This document shows, one piece after another, positions 1 through 6,454 of a stretch of 42,765 nucleotides of DNA. Position 1 is the stretch's first letter, and the number at the start of each line of letters is the position of its first letter. Where the stretch lies: contig DXFU01000029.1 in assembly GCA_019114305.1 (NCBI GenBank), positions 1 through 42,765 of the forward strand. Reading direction: 5' to 3'. Under the pieces are notes generated by a model. The model had not been told where the DNA came from. It saw only the letters and a program-made list of their open reading frames with translations, and ran no database searches. The DNA is from Candidatus Hungatella pullicola. GTDB taxonomy: Bacteria > Bacillota > Clostridia > Lachnospirales > Lachnospiraceae. The position numbers and the translations under genes were made by a program.

Positions 1-84
1 AAGAATTTCTATAACCTTTCTTGGGGAACCAGTAGAACCCAGCATCTGTAACGCGGTAGCTATTTGTTCTTTTGTGTATTTCAT
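1..84 (-). CDS. IS3-family transposase OrfA, N-terminal part (runs off the window)
   Basis: An ATG at 84 opens a frame of 28 codons to the window edge. The peptide begins MKYTKEQIATALQMLGSTGS and continues PRKVIEIL. The pattern of a basic start, KEQ, an amphipathic helix, and a Gly-Ser turn followed by a recognition helix is that of the helix-turn-helix domain opening IS3-family OrfA proteins. These bind the element's ends and are usually joined to the OrfB integrase domain by a programmed frameshift. OrfB should lie beyond the left edge. The frame differs from that of the interrupted lipoprotein gene. No strong ribosome binding site is visible, which is common for IS genes. The assignment rests on a short fragment, so the family is likely and the subgroup less so. 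Confidence 0.6.
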   Translation of the reverse strand, partial: MKYTKEQIATALQMLGSTGSPRKVIEIL

Positions 85-131
85 CGTTAGTCACGATGTG
101 CAAGAGTCCAACTTTTTGTCCGCACCCCCTA
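1..131 (-). mobile_element. End of an IS3-family (IS150-like) insertion sequence, cut by window edge
   Basis: Read on the minus strand, the lipoprotein gene to the right stops making sense near 131. It is followed by GCGGACAAAAAGTTGGAC (about 123-106), the kind of terminal sequence carried by IS150-group IS3 elements, and then by the start of a transposase OrfA at 84. The exact terminal base is uncertain by about 10 bp because the other inverted repeat and the target duplication lie outside the window. Confidence 0.6.
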
Positions 132-535
132 GTGATATCAGAGAGTAAAATATTTTCATTTGTAGTACTTATTTCCAAAGTAGTTATAAGGGATTTTGGT
201 ATTTGCAAAGAGATAACATTCTCCTGATTAGAAGATTTTATACCAAAGAATTCCCCAATTCCCCCATCGCTTTTTTCAGTTAAGACCAATAGACCATCAG
301 AAATAGATATATTATAATATCTTGTATCGTTTTCATAGTAGTTAATATGAACCAGTTCGTCGTAAGAAGGAGTCACCGCAATTTCTTTATCACGTACATC
401 TATACTAACACTTGTTATATTTTCGCCTTCTGATGTATAGCTTTTGCTTTCAATAGGACCGCCTTCCTTCGCGCATCCTGAAAAAAATACAGCCATACCA
501 ATCAATGACACAACTAAAACTAATATTTTTTTCAT
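132..535 (-). pseudogene. Lipoprotein of the ABC/two-component module, interrupted by an IS element
   Basis: The frame starts at ATG 535, 23 bp after the permease stop. It encodes a lipoprotein signal: a Lys-Lys start, a hydrophobic core, then the lipobox FSGC with Cys near residue 20. The rest is rich in beta-strand-like repeats with Ile, Val, Ser and Thr (for example VISLQIPKSL and LEISTTNENILLSD), resembling beta-helical DUF4097-type surface proteins. About 135 residues are intact before IS sequence begins. The frame happens to stay open across the junction to the window edge, but the residues after about 131 come from the IS end. Its position after an immunity-type ABC transporter suggests a LanI-like accessory immunity lipoprotein. 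That role is inference; there is no sequence proof of it. The disruption should abolish the full-length product. Confidence 0.6.
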
Positions 536-557
536 GCTAAGTTCCCTCTGTTTCATG

Positions 558-1253
558 TTAATTTACATCTTCTGTTTCAATGTTATGAATTGATAAAAAC
601 AAGGCCAAAAAAGCTCCAGCTATTTGCATCAAGTATGCAATGGTTCCATTTACAGATAGATAAGAAATTACATTTCCCTGTGTAATTCCTAAAATAACTA
701 ACATTACAACAAATGCTGAAATTACACATGCTTTTGAAGATTTCATCTTCATACCAACCACTAGAGCAAAACAGCTGCTGCAAATGGATAGAAACGCTGA
801 TAAAATTGTATTGCTCCAAAAGGACAAATCATCCGTATATATCCCAGTTGCCTCTGTGCCCTTTGTTATAATTAGTATAAGATAGATCAATAATTTACTT
901 AATAGAAGCACAATAAAATTAAAAAGAAAAACAGAGAAAATCTTTGCCAACATAATTTTTTTTCGTTTAATTGGATAAGAAAACATAAGATGCATAAGTT
1001 TGTTTTCATATTCAGCTACAACAAACGAAGCAAACATAACCCCTGTGAATACAAGATACGCCATATTCATAAACATTTCTGTCAGAGAATGGATTGTGCT
1101 TTTTCCAGTTTCTAAAACCATCTCTCCCGTACTTGGGTCGCTTGCAATCAATATAAGCAGACCTATGAAAGCAGCTGTTGTAATTGCTGCGTTGCGAATG
1201 TATTTCCATAAAGCATGTTTTTTCCATTCTAACCGGATAAGTTTTAACATCAT
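558..1253 (-). CDS. ABC transporter permease, ABC-2 / bacitracin-lantibiotic immunity type
   Basis: A 231-residue membrane protein with about six hydrophobic segments (roughly residues 18-38, 62-82, 102-125, 146-170, 175-192 and 203-223) and no nucleotide-binding motif. This is the topology of the BcrB/LanE/LanG permeases that work with a BcrA/LanF ATPase to expel peptide antibiotics from the membrane. The start ATG overlaps the ATPase stop by 4 bp, so the two are translationally coupled. Only one permease gene is present, as in BcrAB-type systems and unlike LanFEG systems with two. The disrupted lipoprotein gene follows. The substrate cannot be read from the sequence. Assignment to the superfamily is secure; the peptide-immunity role is inferred from the partner ATPase and the regulators. 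Confidence 0.8.
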   Translation of the reverse strand: MMLKLIRLEWKKHALWKYIRNAAITTAAFIGLLILIASDPSTGEMVLETGKSTIHSLTEMFMNMAYLVFTGVMFASFVVAEYENKLMHLMFSYPIKRKKIMLAKIFSVFLFNFIVLLLSKLLIYLILIITKGTEATGIYTDDLSFWSNTILSAFLSICSSCFALVVGMKMKSSKACVISAFVVMLVILGITQGNVISYLSVNGTIAYLMQIAGAFLALFLSIHNIETEDVN

Positions 1254-2167
1254 TCTGCTACCTCCGTGGTTGCTTTTAAGAAGTAATCCTCCAAGCTTTC
1301 TGCCTTTTTGCCCAGCGCAAAAACTTCTACATCATTTAAAGCAAACATTTTAGACAGTTCTTGAGCTGGAACGTTTGAGTCATAAATCCGAATTTCTCCA
1401 TTTTCAAAAATTTTAAAATTGGAAGTTCCTATTTTTTCATTTAGTACAAAAGCAGCCTGCTTGACGTTAGAAACTTTAACCTTAATATAGGAAAGATTCA
1501 TCTGCTCTATTTCAGCCATACTTATTTCTTTTAGTAATTTGCCATGCTGTATAATACCGATTGTATCCGCGATACTCTCTACTTCAGAAAGAAGATGACT
1601 GGAAAGCATAATGGTTGTACCATATTCACTGGACAATTCTTTTAACAGTTCACGGATTTGTTTCATACCTGCAGGATCAAGACCATTGGTCGGCTCATCT
1701 AAAATCAGCAGTTCAGGTTTGCAGAGTACTGCGCGGGCAATGCCCAGTCTTTCTTTCATACCTAAAGAATAAGCTTTTACTTTCTTTTTTGCGGCATCTT
1801 TTAAGCCAAGCATCTCTAAAGCGTTTTCTATACTGCCATGTTTATAGTATCCCATATATTCACAATGGAGCTTCAAGTTTTCATAACCGGTCATGTGGTC
1901 ATAGAATGCAGGAAATTCAATAATTGTTCCTATGCGTTTTAATACATCATAAGATTGTGGAGTAAGCGGCGTACCAAATAACTCAATTTCCCCGGTTGTT
2001 GGTTTCCAAAGATTGGTAAGCATTTTCATAACGGTTGTTTTGCCTGCACCATTTGGACCAAGAAAACCATAAATCTCACCCTCTTTAATATGAAGATTTA
2101 TGTCCTCTATAATATATTTCCCGCCAATCGTTTTTGTAAGGCGATGTGTTTGTAAAATATAAGACAT
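1250..2167 (-). CDS. ABC transporter ATP-binding protein, LanF/BcrA-like with E-loop
   Basis: A 305-residue ABC ATPase that powers the adjacent permease. Walker A GPNGAGKTT is at residues 37-45, the signature YSLGMKER at 133-140, Walker B LLILDEPT at 153-160 and the H-loop His near 191. At the Q-loop position the sequence reads TIIEFPAFYD, so Glu84 replaces the usual Gln. This E-loop is a known hallmark of lantibiotic-immunity LanF ATPases. The C-terminal 90 residues form the accessory domain typical of BcrA/LanF proteins. A good ribosome binding site (GAGGAGG) precedes the ATG at 2167. The 96-bp gap to the kinase gene contains its own promoter and repeats. The likely job is removal of a membrane-active peptide antibiotic. 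No peptide biosynthesis genes are seen, so resistance to a foreign peptide is as likely as self-immunity. Confidence 0.85.
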   Translation of the reverse strand: MSYILQTHRLTKTIGGKYIIEDINLHIKEGEIYGFLGPNGAGKTTVMKMLTNLWKPTTGEIELFGTPLTPQSYDVLKRIGTIIEFPAFYDHMTGYENLKLHCEYMGYYKHGSIENALEMLGLKDAAKKKVKAYSLGMKERLGIARAVLCKPELLILDEPTNGLDPAGMKQIRELLKELSSEYGTTIMLSSHLLSEVESIADTIGIIQHGKLLKEISMAEIEQMNLSYIKVKVSNVKQAAFVLNEKIGTSNFKIFENGEIRIYDSNVPAQELSKMFALNDVEVFALGKKAESLEDYFLKATTEVAE

Positions 2168-2191
2168 ATCTTTTGCCTCCTCTCGTGTACG

Positions 2192-2232
2192 ATTATAGCG
2201 GTTATGTTCTTCATAACTCTTGAATAAATCTT
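2192..2232 (-). promoter_or_regulatory. Promoter of the ABC genes with 11-bp direct repeats, likely response-regulator site
   Basis: On the minus strand a perfect TATAAT lies at 2197-2192, but no good -35 is found 17 bp upstream. Covering that position are two abutting 11-bp units, AAGATTTATTC (2232-2222) and AAGAGTTATGA (2221-2211), with a weaker third unit, AGAACATAACC (2210-2200). Direct repeats with helical period over a missing -35 box are how OmpR-type regulators usually activate. The regulator encoded at 3202-3903 is the obvious candidate. Confidence 0.5.
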
Positions 2233-2263
2233 ACAAATTTCTTTCACCGTTCATCTAAACAAT

Positions 2264-3205
2264 TCATATATTGCTTTTTTTCAATGTCAACCGGAAGATT
2301 GTCCGAACATATGGTTTACTTTCCACTGTAAGAGTGCCTTCCATCTGTAATGCAAGAGTTCTTGCAATAGTTAGCCCCAGTCCATTGCCTTGTATTGAAC
2401 GGTTGCGGGAATCTTCTAATGTAAAAAGGCGGTCGAATATCCGGTCAGCAAACTGCTTGTCAATTCCCTTACCCTTGTCGATTACATCAATACAAACTCT
2501 TTTTTCCTCATTCCGCAAAAAAATTCCCAAATACTTTCCGTCTGCTCCATAACGAACAACATTCGAAATTAAATTAAATAGAATACGGCGTATTCCTTCA
2601 TTGTTTCCAGGTATATAAACAGAAGTTTCCGGTATAGAAATATCAACTTCAAATCCGTTTTGTGTTAATATTTCATAAAAATCCAAGACACTTTCTCGAC
2701 AAATCTCACAAACATCAATTTTGGAAATCTCCATATTCATATCTCCAGCTTCCAATTTTGCCAGTGTAAAAAATTGATTGATAAGTTCCATAACGCTTTG
2801 TGCCTTTTTTTCGGTTTTTTTCAGCATTTCTTCTGTTGCAGTGCCATTCAAGCGCATAATCTCTAAGTATCCCAAAATGACTGTCAAGGGAGTTTTTATA
2901 TCATGAGAAATATTTGACAGCATTTTGCGGGACGATATTTCACTGCGACGGTAATCAGCTTTTGTTTTTCTATGTCTTTCTATCAAGGCGTTAATCTGTG
3001 CAGACAATTCTATCAATTCTTTGTTTCCAGTAAAAAGCATAAGCTGTTCGCCGCTGTCTGTTTCAATAATCTCTTTCAGTTTTTGGCTGATCTGTCGTAT
3101 TTGTGATTGTGTACCACGGTGAAAAGAAAATTGCTGATAAACAATAATTGCAATTAAGATCACAATAACAATAGATAGGAAAAGCAATAATGATTCATTA
3201 TTCAT
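2264..3205 (-). CDS. Sensor histidine kinase of the immunity module
   Basis: A 313-residue membrane kinase with a single N-terminal hydrophobic segment (about residues 6-24) and almost no extracellular part. A HAMP-like linker follows, then the H-box SNISHDIKTPL with phospho-acceptor His101, an N-box with Asn at about 211 and 215, the G1 box DKGKGI (243-248) and the G2 box GNGLGL (273-278). A kinase with so little outside the membrane probably senses within the membrane or through its transporter, as proposed for antibiotic-sensing kinases next to ABC exporters. The start overlaps the response regulator stop by 4 bp (ATGA). All catalytic motifs are present. The signal is not known. Confidence 0.88.
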   Translation of the reverse strand: MNNESLLLFLSIVIVILIAIIVYQQFSFHRGTQSQIRQISQKLKEIIETDSGEQLMLFTGNKELIELSAQINALIERHRKTKADYRRSEISSRKMLSNISHDIKTPLTVILGYLEIMRLNGTATEEMLKKTEKKAQSVMELINQFFTLAKLEAGDMNMEISKIDVCEICRESVLDFYEILTQNGFEVDISIPETSVYIPGNNEGIRRILFNLISNVVRYGADGKYLGIFLRNEEKRVCIDVIDKGKGIDKQFADRIFDRLFTLEDSRNRSIQGNGLGLTIARTLALQMEGTLTVESKPYVRTIFRLTLKKSNI

Positions 3206-3903
3206 GATAATTCCCCCAACTTATAGCCAATCCCCCAAACAGTAAGAATATAATGTGGGTTGCGGCTATCATCCTCGATTTTACTGCGTAATCTGCTGAT
3301 ATGCACGTTGACTGCATTTTCATCTCCGAAATAGTTGTCTTTCCATACAAGAGAATAGATCTGTTCTTTGGTATAGACCTTTTTAGGATTTTGCATTAGC
3401 AGCTTCAATATTTCAAACTCTTTTGCAGTTAATTCAATCTTTTTTCCAGCCTTTACTACCGTATAATCCGTAACATTTAAAGCTAAATCACCTATGGATA
3501 GAATTTCCGGGGCAGCAGAAGTAGAAAGATTGCTATATTGTTCTGTCCTGCGGATATTGGCTTTAATTCGCGCCAGTATCTCCACTACGGAAAATGGCTT
3601 TGTAATATAGTCGTCAGCACCTAATCCCAGTCCCAATGCTTTGTCTGCTTCTGAATCTTTTGCTGACACAATGATAATCGGAACAAAACTTTTTGCACGA
3701 ATATGCTGCATAACTTTCATACCGCTGATTTTAGGTATCATTAAATCAAGTAGTACAAGAGAAAAGGAAGAATGATCAAAAGCGGAACAAGCCTCTTCGC
3801 CATCTGCTGCACAAACCACTTCATAGTTTTCAGTCATTAAATAGTTTTTAAGTATTTCACTGATTTCTACATCATCCTCAACTAACAAAATTTTATTGCT
3901 CAT
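3202..3903 (-). CDS. Response regulator, OmpR/PhoB family
   Basis: 233 residues. The N-terminal receiver domain has the acidic pair at residues 10-11, the phospho-acceptor Asp53 in LLDLMIP and the conserved Lys102 in TKPF. The C-terminal half is a winged-helix domain ending in the usual VWGIGYKL. It is the cognate partner of the kinase at 2264-3205, which overlaps it by 4 bp, and probably acts on the repeat-bearing promoter at 2192-2232. The gene upstream, a small HTH protein, also overlaps it by 4 bp, so the three regulators are read from one message. Everything needed for function appears intact. Confidence 0.9.
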   Translation of the reverse strand: MSNKILLVEDDVEISEILKNYLMTENYEVVCAADGEEACSAFDHSSFSLVLLDLMIPKISGMKVMQHIRAKSFVPIIIVSAKDSEADKALGLGLGADDYITKPFSVVEILARIKANIRRTEQYSNLSTSAAPEILSIGDLALNVTDYTVVKAGKKIELTAKEFEILKLLMQNPKKVYTKEQIYSLVWKDNYFGDENAVNVHISRLRSKIEDDSRNPHYILTVWGIGYKLGELS

Positions 3904-4088
3904 AATTTATTTTCCTTTCTCCGTCTGTCAGCTGGTTTTTCTGCGTCCCTTGGTATCAACCACATATAACCGATTTTTGAAACACCGGGTATTCTATTTT
4001 TCTTACAAAGTATCTGCACCCGCCGTTCAGAAATACCCCATTTTGCTGCAGCTTCAGGACAAGACATATATTCCATATCTTCAACCAT
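3900..4088 (-). CDS. Small MerR/excisionase-like helix-turn-helix protein
   Basis: A 62-residue protein beginning MVEDMEYMSCPEAAAKWGIS, followed by ERRVQILCKKNRIPG and a WLIPRDAEKP tail. This is the winged helix-turn-helix of MerR/excisionase-like small DNA-binding proteins common in Clostridia. A frame starting at GTG 4100 also exists, but that codon is part of the GGAGG ribosome binding site (4098-4094). ATG 4088 has 5-nt spacing and ATG 4076 is a possible later start. It is first in the HTH-regulator-kinase message and overlaps the regulator gene by 4 bp. It has no ligand or metal domain, so it may autoregulate the operon through the palindrome in the promoter just upstream. That role is inference. 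Confidence 0.7.
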   Translation of the reverse strand: MVEDMEYMSCPEAAAKWGISERRVQILCKKNRIPGVSKIGYMWLIPRDAEKPADRRRKENKL

Positions 4089-4113
4089 CCTTTCCTCCAC
4101 CTCTATTAGTATA

Positions 4114-4142
4114 ATTATAATCGGCTAACCGAATAATAACAA
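4114..4142 (-). promoter_or_regulatory. Promoter of the HTH-regulator-kinase operon with palindromic operator
   Basis: On the minus strand TTGTTA (4142-4137) and a perfect TATAAT (4119-4114) are separated by exactly 17 bp. The spacer contains the palindrome TCGGTTAGCCGA (4132-4121), placed where a MerR-type or repressor-type protein would bind. The promoter overlaps the last codons and stop of cotJC. Confidence 0.6.
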
Positions 4143-4721
4143 GCATGTAATATGCTCTATTTCATATGGAATTTTACTGCCATCTTCCCGGTTTGCTTCA
4201 CCGAAACGCTGAAAATGTACAATTTCTCTTTCCCTTAGATACCGAATAGGATCGCAGACCTCAGGATCTGTTACCACCCGAAGAATATTATCGTAAGTGC
4301 TTCTGGCCTTCTGTTCCGCAGCCAAATTTTCCGTGAGATCCGTGATAGGATCTCCCTTTGACTGAAATTCACAGGCGTTAAAAGGAATTCCTCCCGCTGC
4401 CTGAGGCCAGATTCCCGTTGTATGGTCAATGTAATAAGGTGCAAAACTGGACGATTTGATTTCCTCTGGAGTCAGATTTCTTGTCAGCTGATGGACAATC
4501 GCAGCCACTATCTCCAGATGAGCCAGCTCCTCCGTACCAATATCTGTCAAAAGCCCTTGACATTCCTTATTTGTCATGGAATAGCGCTGAGATAAATACC
4601 TAAGGGATGCACCCATTTCTCCATCCGGCCCCCCATACTGACTTAAAATGAAAAGCGCCATATCAGGATTTGGTGTCGTTATATTTACAGGGTACTGCAG
4701 TCTTTTCTCATATCTCCACAT
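4125..4721 (-). CDS. cotJC: Spore coat protein CotJC (manganese-catalase fold) with aberrant C-terminus
   Basis: A 198-residue protein of the CotJC/manganese catalase family, a component of the spore coat. The start MWRYEKRLQYPVNI matches the family; a longer frame to 4769 is rejected because the ATG at 4721 overlaps the cotJB stop (TGATG). The putative metal ligands are present: Glu35, the TEELAHLE motif (Glu64/65, His68), Glu136 and His169. From about residue 177, directly after VHFQRFGEA, the sequence leaves the family pattern and ends in a hydrophobic CLLLFG tail encoded by the promoter of the next module. Family members normally carry a longer helix here. I infer that the original 3' end was replaced by the insertion of the HTH/two-component/ABC module. 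The catalytic core is intact, so the protein may still work. Confidence 0.88.
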   Translation of the reverse strand: MWRYEKRLQYPVNITTPNPDMALFILSQYGGPDGEMGASLRYLSQRYSMTNKECQGLLTDIGTEELAHLEIVAAIVHQLTRNLTPEEIKSSSFAPYYIDHTTGIWPQAAGGIPFNACEFQSKGDPITDLTENLAAEQKARSTYDNILRVVTDPEVCDPIRYLREREIVHFQRFGEANREDGSKIPYEIEHITCLLLFG

Positions 4722-4987
4722 CAGCCGCACACTCCTTCCCATGGCCATGGGCCATTTACCCAGGTCCAATACTCCTCCGATTCAACCTGATCAAACATAA
4801 GAGGCCCACACTGCTGCTCATATGCTTCCACGGCCCTCCGGTTTAACTCTCTTACATATCGGTAATAGTTTAACGCCTCCTTATCATCTGGGTGGGTATC
4901 TAAATACAGCAGCACGTCATCCATAGCAAACCCGGACATATATACTTGTTTAAGAAGTTCTTCACAAACCTGATTTCTTTCTGCCAT
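4721..4987 (-). CDS. cotJB: Spore coat protein CotJB
   Basis: An 88-residue protein with the CotJB pattern: a helical start (MAERNQVCEELLKQVYMSGF), the conserved LYLDTHPDDKEALNYY segment and a Trp-rich end (YWTWVNGPWPWEG). CotJB is a small spore-coat component encoded between CotJA and CotJC. I chose ATG 4987, which has GGGAGG upstream at suitable spacing, over the GTG at 4996. The gene begins 2 bp after the cotJA stop and its stop overlaps the cotJC start, so the three are translated together. Confidence 0.88.
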   Translation of the reverse strand: MAERNQVCEELLKQVYMSGFAMDDVLLYLDTHPDDKEALNYYRYVRELNRRAVEAYEQQCGPLMFDQVESEEYWTWVNGPWPWEGVCG

Positions 4988-4989
4988 TG

Positions 4990-5613
4990 CTAACACCTCC
5001 CCATGGAAAAAGGCTTATCCAGATCTGGAAAAATCGTTCCTCTGCTCATAGCCTGATCAACAGAATAAACCTGCTGCCATCTCTGCCACGGAATGTAAGC
5101 CATAGCCAGAGGAAAATTGTCTATATTCTCCTCATCCATATTCTGAGAAGGCTGGGAAGGTACCATTTCCATTCCGGAATCCATTGTCATTTCTCCTGGA
5201 ATCACACCAGTTTCTCCCCCTCCCGTTATTTGATTACCTTTGCCCATCGGTCCATTTCCTAACATCTGAGCTGTTCTGTCCATTGGACTGCTGCCAGCTG
5301 TCTGACTGTTTCCGGCAGAATTTCTTCTTTCTGTCATCTGATCAACCTCTGTCATTGTTCCATTTCCCATACCTTCGGTTTCTTGCGCCATCCTGCCGTC
5401 TCTGGTTCCCCCCACATTCCCTGTCATATAATTTTCTCCTGTCATATGGCTGCAGCAGGAATGGTCCATAAATACTCTCGACTCTGATAAATCTGCACCA
5501 AATACTTTATCCTGGCCGCTAAAGGGAGCATGGATGGATGCTCTTACAGACATTCCAGGCTGGGAGTAACCTCTTCCCCATGGATACGCCCCTGTCCTTG
5601 CGTAATAATCCAT
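4990..5613 (-). CDS. cotJA: CotJA-like spore coat protein with long Met/Gly-rich N-terminal extension
   Basis: 207 residues; only the last 45 or so (FPLAMAYIPWQRWQQVYS and the following RGTIFPDLDKPF) match CotJA, which is normally about 80 residues. Before it comes a YPWGRG-containing start and then about 130 residues of low-complexity sequence rich in Met, Gly, Ser, Asn and Thr, with repeated NGTM/GNGPM/GNSQ-like units. This looks disordered and may be an adhesive or cross-linking spacer of the coat. ATG 5613 is chosen because AAGGAGA lies 8 nt upstream; the frame extends further but without a site. It is the first gene of the cotJ operon. The low-complexity part could slip in replication, so its length may vary between strains. 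Confidence 0.75.
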   Translation of the reverse strand: MDYYARTGAYPWGRGYSQPGMSVRASIHAPFSGQDKVFGADLSESRVFMDHSCCSHMTGENYMTGNVGGTRDGRMAQETEGMGNGTMTEVDQMTERRNSAGNSQTAGSSPMDRTAQMLGNGPMGKGNQITGGGETGVIPGEMTMDSGMEMVPSQPSQNMDEENIDNFPLAMAYIPWQRWQQVYSVDQAMSRGTIFPDLDKPFSMGRC

Positions 5614-5647
5614 ACGATAAAATCTCCTTTTTTCAGATTCTAATAAC

Positions 5648-5655
5648 AGTGTATG
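5648..5655 (-). promoter_or_regulatory. Candidate sigma-E-type -10 element for the cotJ operon
   Basis: CATACACT on the minus strand lies 35 bp upstream of the cotJA start and matches the mother-cell sigma-E -10 consensus (CATACANT). The -35 region is not convincing. In Bacillus subtilis the cotJ operon is sigma-E controlled, which fits. Confidence 0.35.
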
Positions 5656-5692
5656 AAAAACCATAATCCAGGTGCTATCTTTTTCCGTTCAC

Positions 5693-5753
5693 AAAAAAAC
5701 TGCTTTGTCATCTTCCCCCTGTTCATGAAGACAGGAAGCAGTTCAAAGCAGTT
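5693..5753 (-). terminator. Intrinsic terminator after the CBS-domain gene
   Basis: The arms AACTGCTTTG (5698-5707) and CAAAGCAGTT (5744-5753) are perfect inverted repeats enclosing an inner CCTGT/ACAGG stem. On the minus strand the stem is followed by seven T. Confidence 0.8.
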
Positions 5754-5795
5754 TTACGTATAAACGGATCTTTGCATCCCAAAATCTGCAGCGAC

Positions 5796-6218
5796 CTAAT
5801 TTTTTTTGTCCGCGCACTCCTGAGATTTATTATAGAAATATCGTATAATATCCTTTCTTGTAATTATACCAATAAAATTTTTCTGATCGTCCACTACAGG
5901 AACAAAATTTTGATTCAGTGCTTTATCAATCAGATCTTCCATATTGGAATCTGCAAAAACCGGACGGTTGTCTGATCTTCTGTTCAAGGCTCCCACCGTT
6001 ACCTTTTCCGTCTCCTTAAGATTAAAAAGAAACTTATTTTTAATTCCCCAAAGCATGTCCCCCTCTGTCACAGTCCCTATGTATTTTCCGCTGCGGCTGA
6101 TTACAGGCACAGCAGAATACTTGTGATATTCCATTTTCTCCAAAGCCTGGCGCAGTGAATCATCTTCATAAATGTAGGCAACCTCACTTTTTGGTGTTAA
6201 AAAAAACAATATATTCAT
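5796..6218 (-). CDS. CBS-domain pair protein
   Basis: A 140-residue cytoplasmic protein made of two CBS motifs (about residues 8-65 and 75-132). The first has the pattern HKYSAVPVISRSGKYIGTVT, the second FVPVVDDQKNFIGIITRKDI. Such pairs bind adenine nucleotides such as AMP, ATP or c-di-AMP and usually act as regulatory modules. Here there is no attached enzyme or transporter domain, so the partner is unknown. A good ribosome binding site (GGGAGAG) precedes the ATG. It stands alone between two terminators, between the spoIIQ-like gene and the cotJ operon. Confidence 0.85.
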   Translation of the reverse strand: MNILFFLTPKSEVAYIYEDDSLRQALEKMEYHKYSAVPVISRSGKYIGTVTEGDMLWGIKNKFLFNLKETEKVTVGALNRRSDNRPVFADSNMEDLIDKALNQNFVPVVDDQKNFIGIITRKDIIRYFYNKSQECADKKN

Positions 6219-6405
6219 GGCGTCTCTCCCGCTATTACTAATTTTGTTTTAGTATATCAGATAACTTTTAATCACTTATGAATAATTTATTATTTTTTTC
6301 TAACTTTTTCTGCAAACTTCGTGAATTTTTCCCTATATCAATTCATTTTTTCGTCTGTTTTCCTGTAACTCCCTTCTATATGTTTCACTGAATTTTTCTT
6401 GTCAT

Positions 6406-6450
6406 AAAAAGAGAATGCCAGACATCTTTCTGTCTTCGCATTCTCTTTTT
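6406..6450 (-). terminator. Intrinsic terminator after the spoIIQ-like gene
   Basis: GAGAATGC (6411-6418) pairs with GCATTCTC (6438-6445), with runs of A and T on both sides, so it can act in both directions. It lies just downstream of the spoIIQ-like stop. The rest of 6219-6454 is AT-rich and shows no gene. Confidence 0.8.
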
Positions 6451-6454
6451 CATC

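Noticed and set aside
1-535. One continuous 178-codon open frame from 535 to the window edge
   Set aside because: The frame stays open across the IS junction by chance; residues after about 131 match an IS end and OrfA begins in another frame.
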